Below, piece after piece: positions 25,917 to 34,800 of a stretch of 53,463 nucleotides of DNA. How positions within the stretch are numbered: the first letter of the stretch is position 1; each line of letters opens with the position of its first letter. Below the pieces are notes generated by a model, which was given only the letters and a program-made list of their open reading frames with translations, did no database searches and was not told where the DNA came from. Origin of the DNA: VGXO01 sp964614695 (GTDB taxonomy: Bacteria; Planctomycetota; Phycisphaerae; Phycisphaerales; SM1A02); the NCBI GenBank assembly GCA_964614695.1, contig CAZTMB010000007.1, positions 1-53,463 on the forward strand. Reading direction: 5' to 3'. Made by a program: the position numbers and the translations under genes.

Positions 25917-26363
25917 GTGCCTGATTCCTGCCCGATCTGCACATCGCTCGACGCGGGGGACGATCCCGCCGAGATCCTTCGAAGCGGCGGCTTCCGCATC
26001 CGGCGCCACCCGTCGCCTTCGCCGATCGCGGGCTGGACGATCATCGATCTCGTCCGCCACGCCGCCACGCTCGACGAGCTGTCCCCCGACGAGGCCGGCG
26101 AACTGGGGCGGCTTGTTGCGCGGGCGGTCGGAGCCATCCGTTCCGCGACCGGTTGCGATCGGGTCTACGTGCTCTCGTTCGCCGAAGCCGCGCGGCATGT
26201 GCATGTCCATCTCGCGCCGCGGCACGAGACCGATCCGCGCACCGCCGGCTGGGCGATCGCGGATCTCTATCGCGCGGTTGCGGCGGGTGAGATCGCGGCG
26301 GCCGACCAGGCGGCCTGCGCGGAGGCGTCGCGAGCAATCGGCGACGCGCTGGGCGATCGATGA
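25917..26363 (+). CDS. HIT-family nucleotide-binding protein
   Basis: A 148-residue protein of the histidine-triad superfamily. The triad reads HVHVHLAPR, at about residues 94-102 (H94, H96, H98). The N-terminal CPIC begins the protein in the usual place and may bind zinc. The GTG at 25917 is chosen because GGAG lies eight bases upstream; GTG 25896 and ATG 25845 are in frame but unsupported. Biochemical role is probably nucleoside phosphoramidate or dinucleotide hydrolysis. It converges on the NYN gene with only four bases between stops. Confidence 0.85.
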   Translation: MPDSCPICTSLDAGDDPAEILRSGGFRIRRHPSPSPIAGWTIIDLVRHAATLDELSPDEAGELGRLVARAVGAIRSATGCDRVYVLSFAEAARHVHVHLAPRHETDPRTAGWAIADLYRAVAAGEIAAADQAACAEASRAIGDALGDR

Positions 26364-26367
26364 CGGT

Positions 26368-27024
26368 TCAGCCGCGCGTCTCGAGGTCGCCGAGCCCCGC
26401 GGTGCCCCGGCGATGGTCGATCGGATCGAGGCAGCGGTCGTAGAGCGACTTCGCGAAAGGGATCCAGTCGGTGCGGTCGATGCCGCGTCCGCGCGAGCCC
26501 GGCGGCGGCTCGGGATACGCCGAGACCAGCTTGATCCAGCGGTTCTGGGAGGCGGCGATCGCTCGGATGTCCGCGGCGACCTCGCCGAGGTCCTGGTCCT
26601 GGCTGAAGATCAGCCCCACGTCGTAGCAGCCTTCGATCGCGAACCGCACGACATCGACCGCGATGCGGACATCGATGCCCTTCTCCTGCGCGACGCGGAC
26701 CTGGATCGACTCGCCGCTCGCGAGGGTGACGCGCTCATGCCGCATCTGGAGTGGTCTCCAGCGCACGGCGACGCCGCGTCGCCCCATCGCCGCGAGCTTG
26801 CGCATCCAGAAGTCGTGCCACTCCGGTCGATCCTTCCGCTTGGGCACGCCGGTGTAGAAGTGCACCCGATCGAGCCGCCAGCCCCGAGCCTTGCAGATCT
26901 CCGCGGCGAGGCACGGCGGATCGAAGTTGGGATGGCGGTGTCCGAACGCGTGGCGCGCCGCATGGAAGAGGTTCTGACCGTCGAAGAACGCGAAGGCCCT
27001 CTTGATCTGCGGTTCAGACGGCAT
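26368..27024 (-). CDS. NYN-domain (PIN-like) putative ribonuclease
   Basis: A 218-residue protein of the LabA/DUF88 NYN type. The conserved acidic residues of the PIN-like fold are in place: D15 in AFFDGQNLFH, the Asp in GIDVRIAVDVVRFA, and the two Asp in IFSQDQDLGEVAAD, which would bind the catalytic metal. Family members are RNases or RNA-binding factors. The ATG at 27024 follows GGGGAA about eight bases before it. A strong hairpin with a T-rich 3' side lies 27-60 bases upstream on the same strand. Confidence 0.85.
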   Translation of the reverse strand: MPSEPQIKRAFAFFDGQNLFHAARHAFGHRHPNFDPPCLAAEICKARGWRLDRVHFYTGVPKRKDRPEWHDFWMRKLAAMGRRGVAVRWRPLQMRHERVTLASGESIQVRVAQEKGIDVRIAVDVVRFAIEGCYDVGLIFSQDQDLGEVAADIRAIAASQNRWIKLVSAYPEPPPGSRGRGIDRTDWIPFAKSLYDRCLDPIDHRRGTAGLGDLETRG

Positions 27025-27040
27025 CGAGGGTTCCCCGGCG

Positions 27041-27084
27041 CAAGAAATAACCCCGCCCGAGGCCCGGAGGCTGGTCAGGCGGGG
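27041..27084 (-). terminator. Intrinsic terminator or attenuator between the RND operon and the NYN gene
   Basis: On the minus strand, CCCCGCC (complement of 27078-27084) pairs perfectly with GGCGGGG (complement of 27051-27057) around a 20-base loop. The T-rich run TTATTTCTT follows directly (complement of 27042-27050). It is 234 bp after the RND pump stop and 17 bp before the NYN ATG, so it can end the efflux operon transcript or attenuate read-through into the NYN gene. The rest of 27085-27317 contains no gene that I can see. Confidence 0.5.
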
Positions 27085-27317
27085 GGAAGATGCGGCGAGT
27101 ATGTCCGCGCTTCCGGCTCCGGTCAATGAACAAGGGAGATCCTTCCCGAAGATCGCTGGCGAAGTCCGACGGCGGGACTGCAGTCCGAACCTTCCAAGAG
27201 CATCCCGCCGGTGGCATCGCTGCACGGTAGCGGTCGGTCGTGCGCGCGAAGAATCTCGGAAGAACCGCCGGACACCACGCTCCCCGCGCTCCCCGCTCGC
27301 GGCCGGCACGCGGGCGG

Positions 27318-30300
27318 CTACGTCGCCTTCACGCCTTCGCTCGCGGCGAGCGGTGGTTCGGCAGCAAGCCGCTCGCCGGTCCAGAGCCATCCGGCGAGAC
27401 GCTTCGCGTCGTCGAAGGCGACGAGCACCGACGGCAGCACGAGCAGGGTCAGCACGGTCGCGCTGATCAGGCCGAAGGAGATCGAGATCGCCATCGGGAT
27501 CAGGAAGCGGGCCTGGAACGACTGCTCGAGCATGAGCGGGGAGAGTCCGAGCACCGTGGTCATGCTCGTCAGCACGATCGGCCGCAGCCGTTGCTTGCCC
27601 GCCTCGACGAGCGACTCGAGCAGCGAGTGACCCTCGCGTCGGAATCGATTCGCGAAGTCGACGTAGACGAGCGAGTTGTTGACGACGACCCCCGCGAGCG
27701 CGACGAAGCCGATCAGGCTGAGGAAGGTCATGTCGAATCCGAGCAGCCAGTGCCCCCAGACGACGCCGATGATGCCGAAGGGGATCGCGAGCATGACCGC
27801 GAGCGGCTGGAAGTAGCTGCCGAAGAGCCACGCGAGGATCACGTAGATCATGAGGATCGCCGCGCCGGCTGCGATCGGCAGGCTCGCGAACGCCTCGCGC
27901 ACGTTCCGCTGGCGGCCGCCGGTGTCGATCCGCATCTGCGGATAGCGGCTCTGCAGTTCCGCGAGCGTCGGCGCGAGCGCCTCGGAGATCGCCTCGGGGT
28001 TGGTCGCGTCGTCGGTGTCGGCGGTCACGGTCACGCTGCGACGCCGGTCGATCCGGCGTATGGCGGAGTAGCCGCTTCCCTCGGTGAGCGAAGCGACCTC
28101 GGAGAGCGGCACCATCTCGCCGGTCCGGCTCGCGACCCACATCGACTCGACGCTGCCGAGCCGCCGTCGGCTCTCCTCGTCGAGACGCACCCGCACGTCG
28201 ATGTCCTCGCGATCGGCGGAGTAGGTGTGCGCCTCGAGACCGAAGATCGCGGCTCGCACCTGCCTCGCGACGTCCGCGACGCTGAAGCCGAGCGCCGCGG
28301 CGCCGGGCTTCAGCTCGATCTGGACCTCGCGCTGCGCGCCGAAGTCGTCGTCGGCGATGTCGAAGACGCCCGGAAGCACCGCGAGGGCCTCCCGCAGCGC
28401 CGAGACGATCGCCTCGCGTGCATCCACGTCGTCGCCCGTCACCTCGACGGTGATGTCGGCCCCGCCCGGGCCTCCGGTGATCTCTCGGAAGGCGACGAGC
28501 TCGGCGCGATCGATCGGCCCGACCTCGTTGCGGATCGCGTCGATCACCTGGCCGCTCGAGCGGTCCCGTTCCTCGACCGGGCTGAGTTCGATGAAGACCT
28601 GCGCGACGTTGGTGCTCGCCGGGTCGCTGCTTCCGGTCTCGGTGTTGGCCCGTTCGCCGACGATCAGGCTGACCGACTTGAGCTCGGGCTGCTCGAGCGC
28701 CGCGGCCTCGATGCGCCTCGCCTCGGCGAGCGTCTCCTCGATGCTCGTGCCGATCGGCATGCGGAGATCGACGACCACGGTCTCCGCATCGTCGGCGGCG
28801 AGGAAGGTGAACGGCACGCGTCCGCCGGCGACCATTCCGAGGCTGAAGACGAGAAGCGCGAAGGTGATCGCGATGACGAGGTAGCGCCGCGCGAGGCACC
28901 AGCCGAGCAGCCTCGCGTAGCCGGCGATCGCCGGGGCGATGACGTTCCGGTCGCGCCATCGCCCGAAGCGGTCGCCGAGGCCGATGAGGCCGCGGCCCTT
29001 CGCCTGCGAACGGTCCATGCCGTCGAGGGCGTGCCGCATGTGGGCGGGCATCACCACGAGCGACTCGATCAGGCTGACCGAGAGAGCGCACAGGACGACC
29101 CACGGCAGGGCGCCCATGAGCGCCCCGATCCGGCCCTCGAGGAAGAGGAGCGGCAGGAACGCGACGATCGTCGTCGAGACCGTCGCGAGCACCGGCCAGC
29201 CGACCTGCTCCGCCCCCTTGATCGAGGCGGTCTCGGGATCCTCGCCCTCCTCGTGGCGCGTGAGGATGTTCTCGCTCACCACGATCGCGTCGTCGGTGAG
29301 CATGCCGAGCGTGACGAGCAGCCCGAACATCGTCAGGAGGTTCAGGGTCACGCCGAGCGCGGTCATGAAGAGCAGCGTCCCCGCGAGCGCGGTGACGAGG
29401 CCGATCATCACCCAGAAGGCGATGCGAAGGTTGAGGAAGAGGAAGAGCGTCAGGAAGACCAGCACCGCGCCCTGCAGCGCGTTGCGGCTGAGGAGATCGA
29501 GGCGCCCTTCGATGAACCGTGCGAGGTCCGAGTGCAGCGAGATCTCGCCCGGCAGCGCCGCGGCGCTCGACCGCCCGAGCTCCCAACCGCTCTTTCTCGG
29601 CGAGCCCAACAGCTGCTCGGCGGCGTTGCCTTCGAAGGGCTCGCCCTGTCGGCCTGCGGCGTAGCCGCGGACCATCTCGGCGATCTTCACGGCGTCCTCG
29701 TCGGCGGTCTTGAAGACGGTGAGGCTGACCGCGGGCGCGCCGTTGAACCGCCGCACCAGCGGCGTGTCGACGAAGCCCTCCTCGACCGTCGCGAGGTCGC
29801 CCACCCGCACGCTCTCGCCGTCGGGGCCGGTGCGCACGACGATCGATCGGATGCGTTCGGCCTCCTCGAGCACGCCGAGCGTGCGGACGTTGATCGTGCC
29901 GCCGCTCGTGCGGAGCGAGCCGCTCGGCACTTCGCGCATCCAGGCCCCGATCGCATCGGAGATCTCCGGAAGGCCGATGCCGTACCGCAGCGCCGCCGCG
30001 GGATCGACCTCGATGCGGATCTCGCCGTTGCGGATCCCCGAAAGCAGGACCGTGCCCATCCCCGGCAGCGAGCGGAGGTCGTCGGCCATCGCCCGCAGCG
30101 CGGCCTTCATCTGCCGCTCGTCGGCGTCGCCGTAGAGCGTGAGCATGATCACGGGCAGGTTGGGCTCGAACTCGATCACCCGGATCCGCTCGGCGTCGGG
30201 CGGAAGGTCGCGAAGGCCCTCGACCGCCTGCTCGGCGTCGCGGAGCGCGTCGGTCAGATCGATTCCGTCCTCGAACTCGACGAGGATCGAGGCGCTGCCC

Positions 30301-30557
30301 TCGACGATGTTCGAGGTGAGCTGCTTCACGCCCTCGAGGTCCGCGACCGCGTCCTCGACCTTGCGGACCATCGACTCCTCGATCTCGGTCGGCGTCGCTC
30401 CGGGGTAGGGGATCGCGATCGACAGCGATTCGGGAGCGCTCTCGGGGAAGAACTCCCTTCGCATCGAGAACGCCGACCACACGCCGCCGAGGATCAGCGT
30501 CGCGGCGAGCAGGTTCGCGGGAACGGGATTTCGGACGCCGAAGCCGGGAGGGCTCAC
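27318..30557 (-). CDS. RND efflux pump inner-membrane permease (AcrB/HAE1 family)
   Basis: A 1079-residue proton-driven transporter. It has a first membrane helix (ANLLAATLILGGVWSAF), two large periplasmic loops, and helix 4 with the paired proton-relay Asp (GMLTDDAIVV). The second half repeats the plan (IMIYVILAWLFGSYFQPL, GVVVNNSLVYVDFANR). Length is as expected for the family. The start is GTG 30557, overlapping the TGA of the adaptor gene in GTGA, so the pair is translationally coupled. No outer-membrane TolC-like component follows; the substrate is not predictable. Confidence 0.93.
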   Translation of the reverse strand: MSPPGFGVRNPVPANLLAATLILGGVWSAFSMRREFFPESAPESLSIAIPYPGATPTEIEESMVRKVEDAVADLEGVKQLTSNIVEGSASILVEFEDGIDLTDALRDAEQAVEGLRDLPPDAERIRVIEFEPNLPVIMLTLYGDADERQMKAALRAMADDLRSLPGMGTVLLSGIRNGEIRIEVDPAAALRYGIGLPEISDAIGAWMREVPSGSLRTSGGTINVRTLGVLEEAERIRSIVVRTGPDGESVRVGDLATVEEGFVDTPLVRRFNGAPAVSLTVFKTADEDAVKIAEMVRGYAAGRQGEPFEGNAAEQLLGSPRKSGWELGRSSAAALPGEISLHSDLARFIEGRLDLLSRNALQGAVLVFLTLFLFLNLRIAFWVMIGLVTALAGTLLFMTALGVTLNLLTMFGLLVTLGMLTDDAIVVSENILTRHEEGEDPETASIKGAEQVGWPVLATVSTTIVAFLPLLFLEGRIGALMGALPWVVLCALSVSLIESLVVMPAHMRHALDGMDRSQAKGRGLIGLGDRFGRWRDRNVIAPAIAGYARLLGWCLARRYLVIAITFALLVFSLGMVAGGRVPFTFLAADDAETVVVDLRMPIGTSIEETLAEARRIEAAALEQPELKSVSLIVGERANTETGSSDPASTNVAQVFIELSPVEERDRSSGQVIDAIRNEVGPIDRAELVAFREITGGPGGADITVEVTGDDVDAREAIVSALREALAVLPGVFDIADDDFGAQREVQIELKPGAAALGFSVADVARQVRAAIFGLEAHTYSADREDIDVRVRLDEESRRRLGSVESMWVASRTGEMVPLSEVASLTEGSGYSAIRRIDRRRSVTVTADTDDATNPEAISEALAPTLAELQSRYPQMRIDTGGRQRNVREAFASLPIAAGAAILMIYVILAWLFGSYFQPLAVMLAIPFGIIGVVWGHWLLGFDMTFLSLIGFVALAGVVVNNSLVYVDFANRFRREGHSLLESLVEAGKQRLRPIVLTSMTTVLGLSPLMLEQSFQARFLIPMAISISFGLISATVLTLLVLPSVLVAFDDAKRLAGWLWTGERLAAEPPLAASEGVKAT

Positions 30558-31906
30558 GGCATGGCTCCCTCGACGGGCTTCGCCGCGCCGGCGATCGCCG
30601 CGGGGCCGCCGCCGGGAAGCACCGGCCGCACCAGCGTGCCGGGGCTCACCGCCCGCGAACCGTCGAGCAGCACCAGCGACCCGGTCGGGAGCTCCTCGCT
30701 GAGGACGACCCATTGCGTGTCGGGGATCGAGAACTGCGGAAGCGCCGACTCGAAGGTCCACTCGATCTCGACCGGATGCGAGACGATCGCGTGCGCCTCG
30801 CCGTTCGATTCGGCGATCAGCACGCGCCCGTCGCGGACCGATCGCCGCGGCACGACCACGCGGGTCTCCGTGTCGCCGCAGCGCACCGTGCCGAGGACGA
30901 AGGTGCCCGGGACGAGCGCCAGCGGATCTTCGGCGGACTGCTCGAGCTCGGCGTAGACGGTGAAGGTGCGGCTGCCGGGCTCGTCGATCGGCGCCACGCG
31001 GGCCACCTTCGCCTCCCAGCACTGCGGATCGTCGGCATCGCGCTCGATGCGGACCGCGTCGCCGACCCGCACGAAGCGGCGGGCGGAAGAGGGAAGCTTC
31101 AGCAGGATCTCCATCGAGCCGAGATCGACGACCCGCGCGACGCGGCGGCCCGGCGCCACGCTCTCGCCGATCTCGACGTCGACCGCGGCGATCACGCCGT
31201 CGATCGGGCTCGTGATCGTGCAGCGCGCGAGGTTCTGCTCGGCGAGCCGCTTGGCGGCACGCTGGCTCTCGGTGAGGGCCCGCAGCGACGCGCGGCGCGG
31301 CACGAACCCGTCGATCGCCTCCTGCGCCTGCACCATCGCGCGGTCGACCGCGAGAAGGGCCTGCTTGGCCCGATCGACCTCGCGCTCGACCGCGGCGCCT
31401 TCGGCAAGGGCCTTCTCGGTGCGGGCGAGCTCGAGCCTGGCGAGTTCGACATCGCGCTTCGCGAGCTCGAGGCGATTGCGGGCGGCGGCCTCCTCGACGT
31501 CGAGCTGCGCCGAGCGGGCGTCGAGCTCGGCGAGCGCCTCCTCGGCGATCTCCGCCTGGCGGCGGAAGTCGCGGGCGTTGATCGTGGCGAGGACGTCTCC
31601 CGCCTCGATCGAAAGGCCTTCGCTCGTGCCGGCCGGGATCGACTGGATGACGCCGAGCACCTCGGCGGGAACGTCGGCGGTGCGGATCGCATCGGCGGTG
31701 CCGAAGCCGCTGAAGCTTCGCTGCACCTCGACCGGCGTCGCGGAGACGACGACGAGGCGCGGGCGAGCCTCCTCGGGCGGACGCGGCACCGGGACCTCCC
31801 GCGTGGCAGCGAGCCAGCCGAAGACCGCAATCGCCACGACGATCGCGCCGACCCCGACGACCGTGCGGACAAGAAGGCTGACGACGGCGCCGGCGCGAGA
31901 AGGCAT
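30554..31906 (-). CDS. RND pump periplasmic adaptor (HlyD/MFP family)
   Basis: A 450-residue membrane-fusion protein. Residues 8-32 are one N-terminal membrane helix; the barrel-sandwich hybrid begins VVSATPVEVQRSFSGFG and contains GLSIEAGDVLATINARD. A long alpha-helical hairpin (about 130-235, charged heptads ending RLAEQNLARCTI) comes next, then SPIDGVIAAV closing the lipoyl-like domain and beta-barrel segments. It delivers substrate from the permease to an outer-membrane duct. First gene of a two-gene operon; divergent from gatC with 171 bp between. Confidence 0.92.
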   Translation of the reverse strand: MPSRAGAVVSLLVRTVVGVGAIVVAIAVFGWLAATREVPVPRPPEEARPRLVVVSATPVEVQRSFSGFGTADAIRTADVPAEVLGVIQSIPAGTSEGLSIEAGDVLATINARDFRRQAEIAEEALAELDARSAQLDVEEAAARNRLELAKRDVELARLELARTEKALAEGAAVEREVDRAKQALLAVDRAMVQAQEAIDGFVPRRASLRALTESQRAAKRLAEQNLARCTITSPIDGVIAAVDVEIGESVAPGRRVARVVDLGSMEILLKLPSSARRFVRVGDAVRIERDADDPQCWEAKVARVAPIDEPGSRTFTVYAELEQSAEDPLALVPGTFVLGTVRCGDTETRVVVPRRSVRDGRVLIAESNGEAHAIVSHPVEIEWTFESALPQFSIPDTQWVVLSEELPTGSLVLLDGSRAVSPGTLVRPVLPGGGPAAIAGAAKPVEGAMP

Positions 31907-32077
31907 GCGGAAGGTGACCAGGCGGAGAAGCGGGATCGGGACCTCGCCCGGTGTTGCGGCGAAGCCCAAGAAGCAAGAGGGAGATCGTACCGGCGACGGC
32001 GGCGACGCCCGGAGTCGGAGCGGCTTCGCGTCGGCGTCCCCAAGGGTTTCCGTTCGATCGCGTGATACCGTTCGGCG

Positions 32078-32428
32078 ATGCGCTCCGAAGCCTCGTCCCC
32101 CGACTCCCCTGCGAGCGGCTCCACGCCGCCGCTGTCCGCCGCCGATGTGAGAAAGGTCGCCAGACTCGCCCGTCTCGGGATCGGGCAGGACGCGACCAGG
32201 ATCGAACGACTGCAGGGCGAACTGGTCTCGCTGCTCTCGCACATCGACCGCCTTCGCAGCATCGAGTGCGAAGGGGTTGAACCGATGACCCGCCCCTTCG
32301 AGGCCACGAACCGGCTCGACGACGATGTTCCGGGGCCGACGATTCCGACCGGCACGATCACCGCGGCGGCTCCGGCGTCGGAGGGGCCCTTCATCGCGGT
32401 GCCGAAGGTGCTTGCCGATGCCTCCTGA
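32078..32428 (+). CDS. gatC: Asp/Glu-tRNA amidotransferase subunit C
   Basis: A 116-residue subunit C of the GatCAB amidotransferase, which stabilises GatA and wraps it against GatB. The core follows family lines: VRKVARLARLGI near residue 24, LQGELVSLLSHIDRL, then VEPMTRPFE, and the C-terminal PFIAVPKVLAD that inserts in GatA. An extra Ser/Pro-rich N-terminal stretch of about 18 residues precedes the core, so translation might begin at a later codon. Its stop overlaps the gatA start by 11 bases, indicating coupling. Confidence 0.92.
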   Translation: MRSEASSPDSPASGSTPPLSAADVRKVARLARLGIGQDATRIERLQGELVSLLSHIDRLRSIECEGVEPMTRPFEATNRLDDDVPGPTIPTGTITAAAPASEGPFIAVPKVLADAS

Positions 32429-33896
32429 AGCCCTGGCCGATCTCTCGAGCCACGTCGAGGCGGTGCGGGCCGGCCGCGCGTCCGCGGAGGCGGAGACCGC
32501 GGCGATCCTCGATCGCATCGCCGCTCGCGACGATTCGCTCCACGCCTATCACGAGGTCTTCGCGGAGGAGGCGATCTCGACCGCGAAGGAGATCGATCGA
32601 CGCGTCGCGCGGGGAGACGATCCGGGTCCGCTGGCGGGCGCGGTGCTGGCGATCAAGGACAACATCGCGACCTCGATCGGTCGCACGACCTGCAGCTCGC
32701 GGATGCTCGAGCACTGGCGGTCGCCGTTCGAGGCGACCTGCGTCGAGCGACTTCGCGCCGCGGGCGCGATCGTGGTGGGCAAGACCAACCTCGACGAGTT
32801 CGCGATGGGTTCCTCCGGCGAGCACTGCGCCTGGGGACCGGTGCGCAATCCGTGGGACCACGATCGCGTGCCCGGGGGATCCTCGGCGGGTTCCGCGGCC
32901 GCCGTCGCCGCAGGACTCTGCCACGCGGCGCTCGGCTCGGACACGGGCGGTTCGATCCGCCAGCCGGCCGCGTTCTGCGGCTGCGTCGGACTCAAGCCGA
33001 GCTACGGTCGGGTGAGCCGCCACGGTCTCGTCGCGTTCGGGTCGAGCCTCGATCAGGTCGGTCCGATCACGCGAAGCGTGCGCGACGCGGCGGCGATCCT
33101 CGAAGCGATCGCCGGTGCGGACCGCTTCGACTCGACCAGTTCGACGCGACCGGTGGAGGCGATCGCCGCGTCGCTGCGGAAGCAGGGCGAGCGATGCGAC
33201 GGGCTTCGCGTGGGCGTGCCGAGGGAGTACCTCTCCGAGGCGAACGATCCGGCGATCAACGAGGCGGTGAGTCGTGCGGCGGCGGAGTTGCAGTCCCGCG
33301 GCGCCGTGCTGACGGACGTCTCGTTGCCGCTCACCGAGGTCGGCATCTCGACCTACTACGTGATCGCGCCCGCGGAGGCGTCGAGCAACCTCGCGCGGTT
33401 CGACGGGATCCGCTACGGGTTCCGGGCCGCGGCGAAGCCGGGCGAGGATCTCGAGGGCCTCTACGCCCGCACGCGGGCGGAGGGCTTCGGTGTCGAAGTG
33501 CAGCGTCGGATCATGATCGGCACCTACGTGCTGAGCGCGGGCTACTACGACGCGTACTACCGCCGCGCGCTGCAGGTGCGGCGGCTCATCGCCGAGGAGT
33601 TCGCCCGCGCGTTCGAGGCCTGCGACGTGCTGCTCGGGCCGACGGCGCCGACGCCGGCGTTCCGGCTCGGAGCGCAGCAGGATCCGCTCGCGATGTACCT
33701 CTGCGACGTCTACACCGTGAACGCGGCGATCGCGGGTATCTGCGGCGTGTCGATTCCCGCGGGCTTCGCCGAGGTCGAAGGATCGAGCCTGCCGCTGGCG
33801 GTCCAACTGCAGGCGCCGGCGTTCGCGGAGCGGCGGTTGCTCGAAGCCGCCGAGACGCTCGAGCAGGCGCTCGGTCGTTCGCCGATCGCGGATTGA
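32418..33896 (+). CDS. gatA: Asp/Glu-tRNA amidotransferase subunit A
   Basis: A 492-residue amidase subunit that releases ammonia from glutamine for transamidation of Glu-tRNA(Gln)/Asp-tRNA(Asn). The Ser-cisSer-Lys triad is visible: K80 in LAIKDNIA, cis-Ser S155 in PGGSSAGSAAA, and nucleophile S179 in GSDTGGSIRQPAA. GatA-specific VGLKPSYGRVSRHGL and the C-terminal NAAIAGICGVSIPAGF are also present. The ATG at 32418 lies inside the last codons of gatC. gatB is not in the window, so the complex is split over the genome, as in many bacteria. Confidence 0.96.
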   Translation: MPPEALADLSSHVEAVRAGRASAEAETAAILDRIAARDDSLHAYHEVFAEEAISTAKEIDRRVARGDDPGPLAGAVLAIKDNIATSIGRTTCSSRMLEHWRSPFEATCVERLRAAGAIVVGKTNLDEFAMGSSGEHCAWGPVRNPWDHDRVPGGSSAGSAAAVAAGLCHAALGSDTGGSIRQPAAFCGCVGLKPSYGRVSRHGLVAFGSSLDQVGPITRSVRDAAAILEAIAGADRFDSTSSTRPVEAIAASLRKQGERCDGLRVGVPREYLSEANDPAINEAVSRAAAELQSRGAVLTDVSLPLTEVGISTYYVIAPAEASSNLARFDGIRYGFRAAAKPGEDLEGLYARTRAEGFGVEVQRRIMIGTYVLSAGYYDAYYRRALQVRRLIAEEFARAFEACDVLLGPTAPTPAFRLGAQQDPLAMYLCDVYTVNAAIAGICGVSIPAGFAEVEGSSLPLAVQLQAPAFAERRLLEAAETLEQALGRSPIAD

Positions 33897-33912
33897 TCCG
33901 AGAGCGGCGCGA

Positions 33913-34539
33913 TCACTCGGCGATCGGGGCGAGTTCGGGCTTGCGTCCGAACGCGGCGACTTCGCGAGCCAGTTCCGCCAGCAGGCGTTCGGTGGTCTTG
34001 CTGCGTTCGTCGAGCAGGCCGATCGTGGCGGTGGCGCGATAGACCGAATCGCCATCGCCACGGGAGACCTCGAGCCGTCCGGGCTCGGAGGTCAGCGTGA
34101 TGATCGAGAAGACGATGCGGTCCGCCGATTCGAGCGAGGAGCCTTCGGGCTCGAAGGTCGTGGAGAGGATCGCGACCTCGGCCTTCGACGCGGCGCGGCC
34201 CGCCGCCGCGGGGATGTCGGTCCAGCGTCCGCGCGGGGCGGGACTCGGGCCGGGACCGACCTCGGCGGCGGTGCGATCGCCCGGCAGCGATCGGAACACG
34301 CCTTCGACCTCGTTTCGCTGCGAGGCGTCGAGCACGGTCGAGGCCCAGCGATGATCGATCTCGCTTCCGCCGGCGACGTCTCGATTGAGCGCGGGCGAGT
34401 TGGGGACCGGCTTCGCGCAGGACGCCAGCAGGACCGCGAGCGGCAACACGGCGATCGGAGGGACGACGCAGCGTCGAGGCGCGAACCGCAGCCCCGCAAG
34501 GGATTCGACGGAGGAATCAAGGCGTAGGCCGCGGGACAT
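33913..34539 (-). CDS. Putative lipoprotein, unknown function
   Basis: A 208-residue protein. The signal sequence (about residues 22-40, VVPPIAVLPLAVLLASC) ends in a textbook lipobox with Cys near 40. The mature region has no recognised domain; it contains a TFEPEGSSLESADRIVFSI segment and a C-terminal helix KTTERLLAELAREVAAF. The start at ATG 34539 gives a long basic n-region, and no closer start codon is in frame. It converges on gatA with a 16-bp gap. Confidence 0.7.
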   Translation of the reverse strand: MSRGLRLDSSVESLAGLRFAPRRCVVPPIAVLPLAVLLASCAKPVPNSPALNRDVAGGSEIDHRWASTVLDASQRNEVEGVFRSLPGDRTAAEVGPGPSPAPRGRWTDIPAAAGRAASKAEVAILSTTFEPEGSSLESADRIVFSIITLTSEPGRLEVSRGDGDSVYRATATIGLLDERSKTTERLLAELAREVAAFGRKPELAPIAE

Positions 34540-34800
34540 CGGCGAGGAGGATATCGAGCGAGGATGTCCGCTGACCGCTCGATCGAATGCGGGGATCGAC
34601 GCGATTCTCGGACCTCCGAGCCAGACGCTTCGAACTCGGAGGCGTCGGCCCAAGCGACCTCGGATTCATGCCGACGGATTCCCGGGACTGCCCGCTAGAC
34701 TCGCCCCTCCCGGTGCCGCCGACGCGGCGGCGACCGGTTCCCGTCCGCACTGCTCGCCTCTCCGTCGGGATCGCGAGGAGACGGAACGAGAGCCCGATCG

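Noticed and set aside
27240..30956. A 1238-codon open frame opposite the RND pump
   Set aside because: Low-complexity Arg/Asp/Glu/His composition and no domain; the minus strand encodes a full RND permease.
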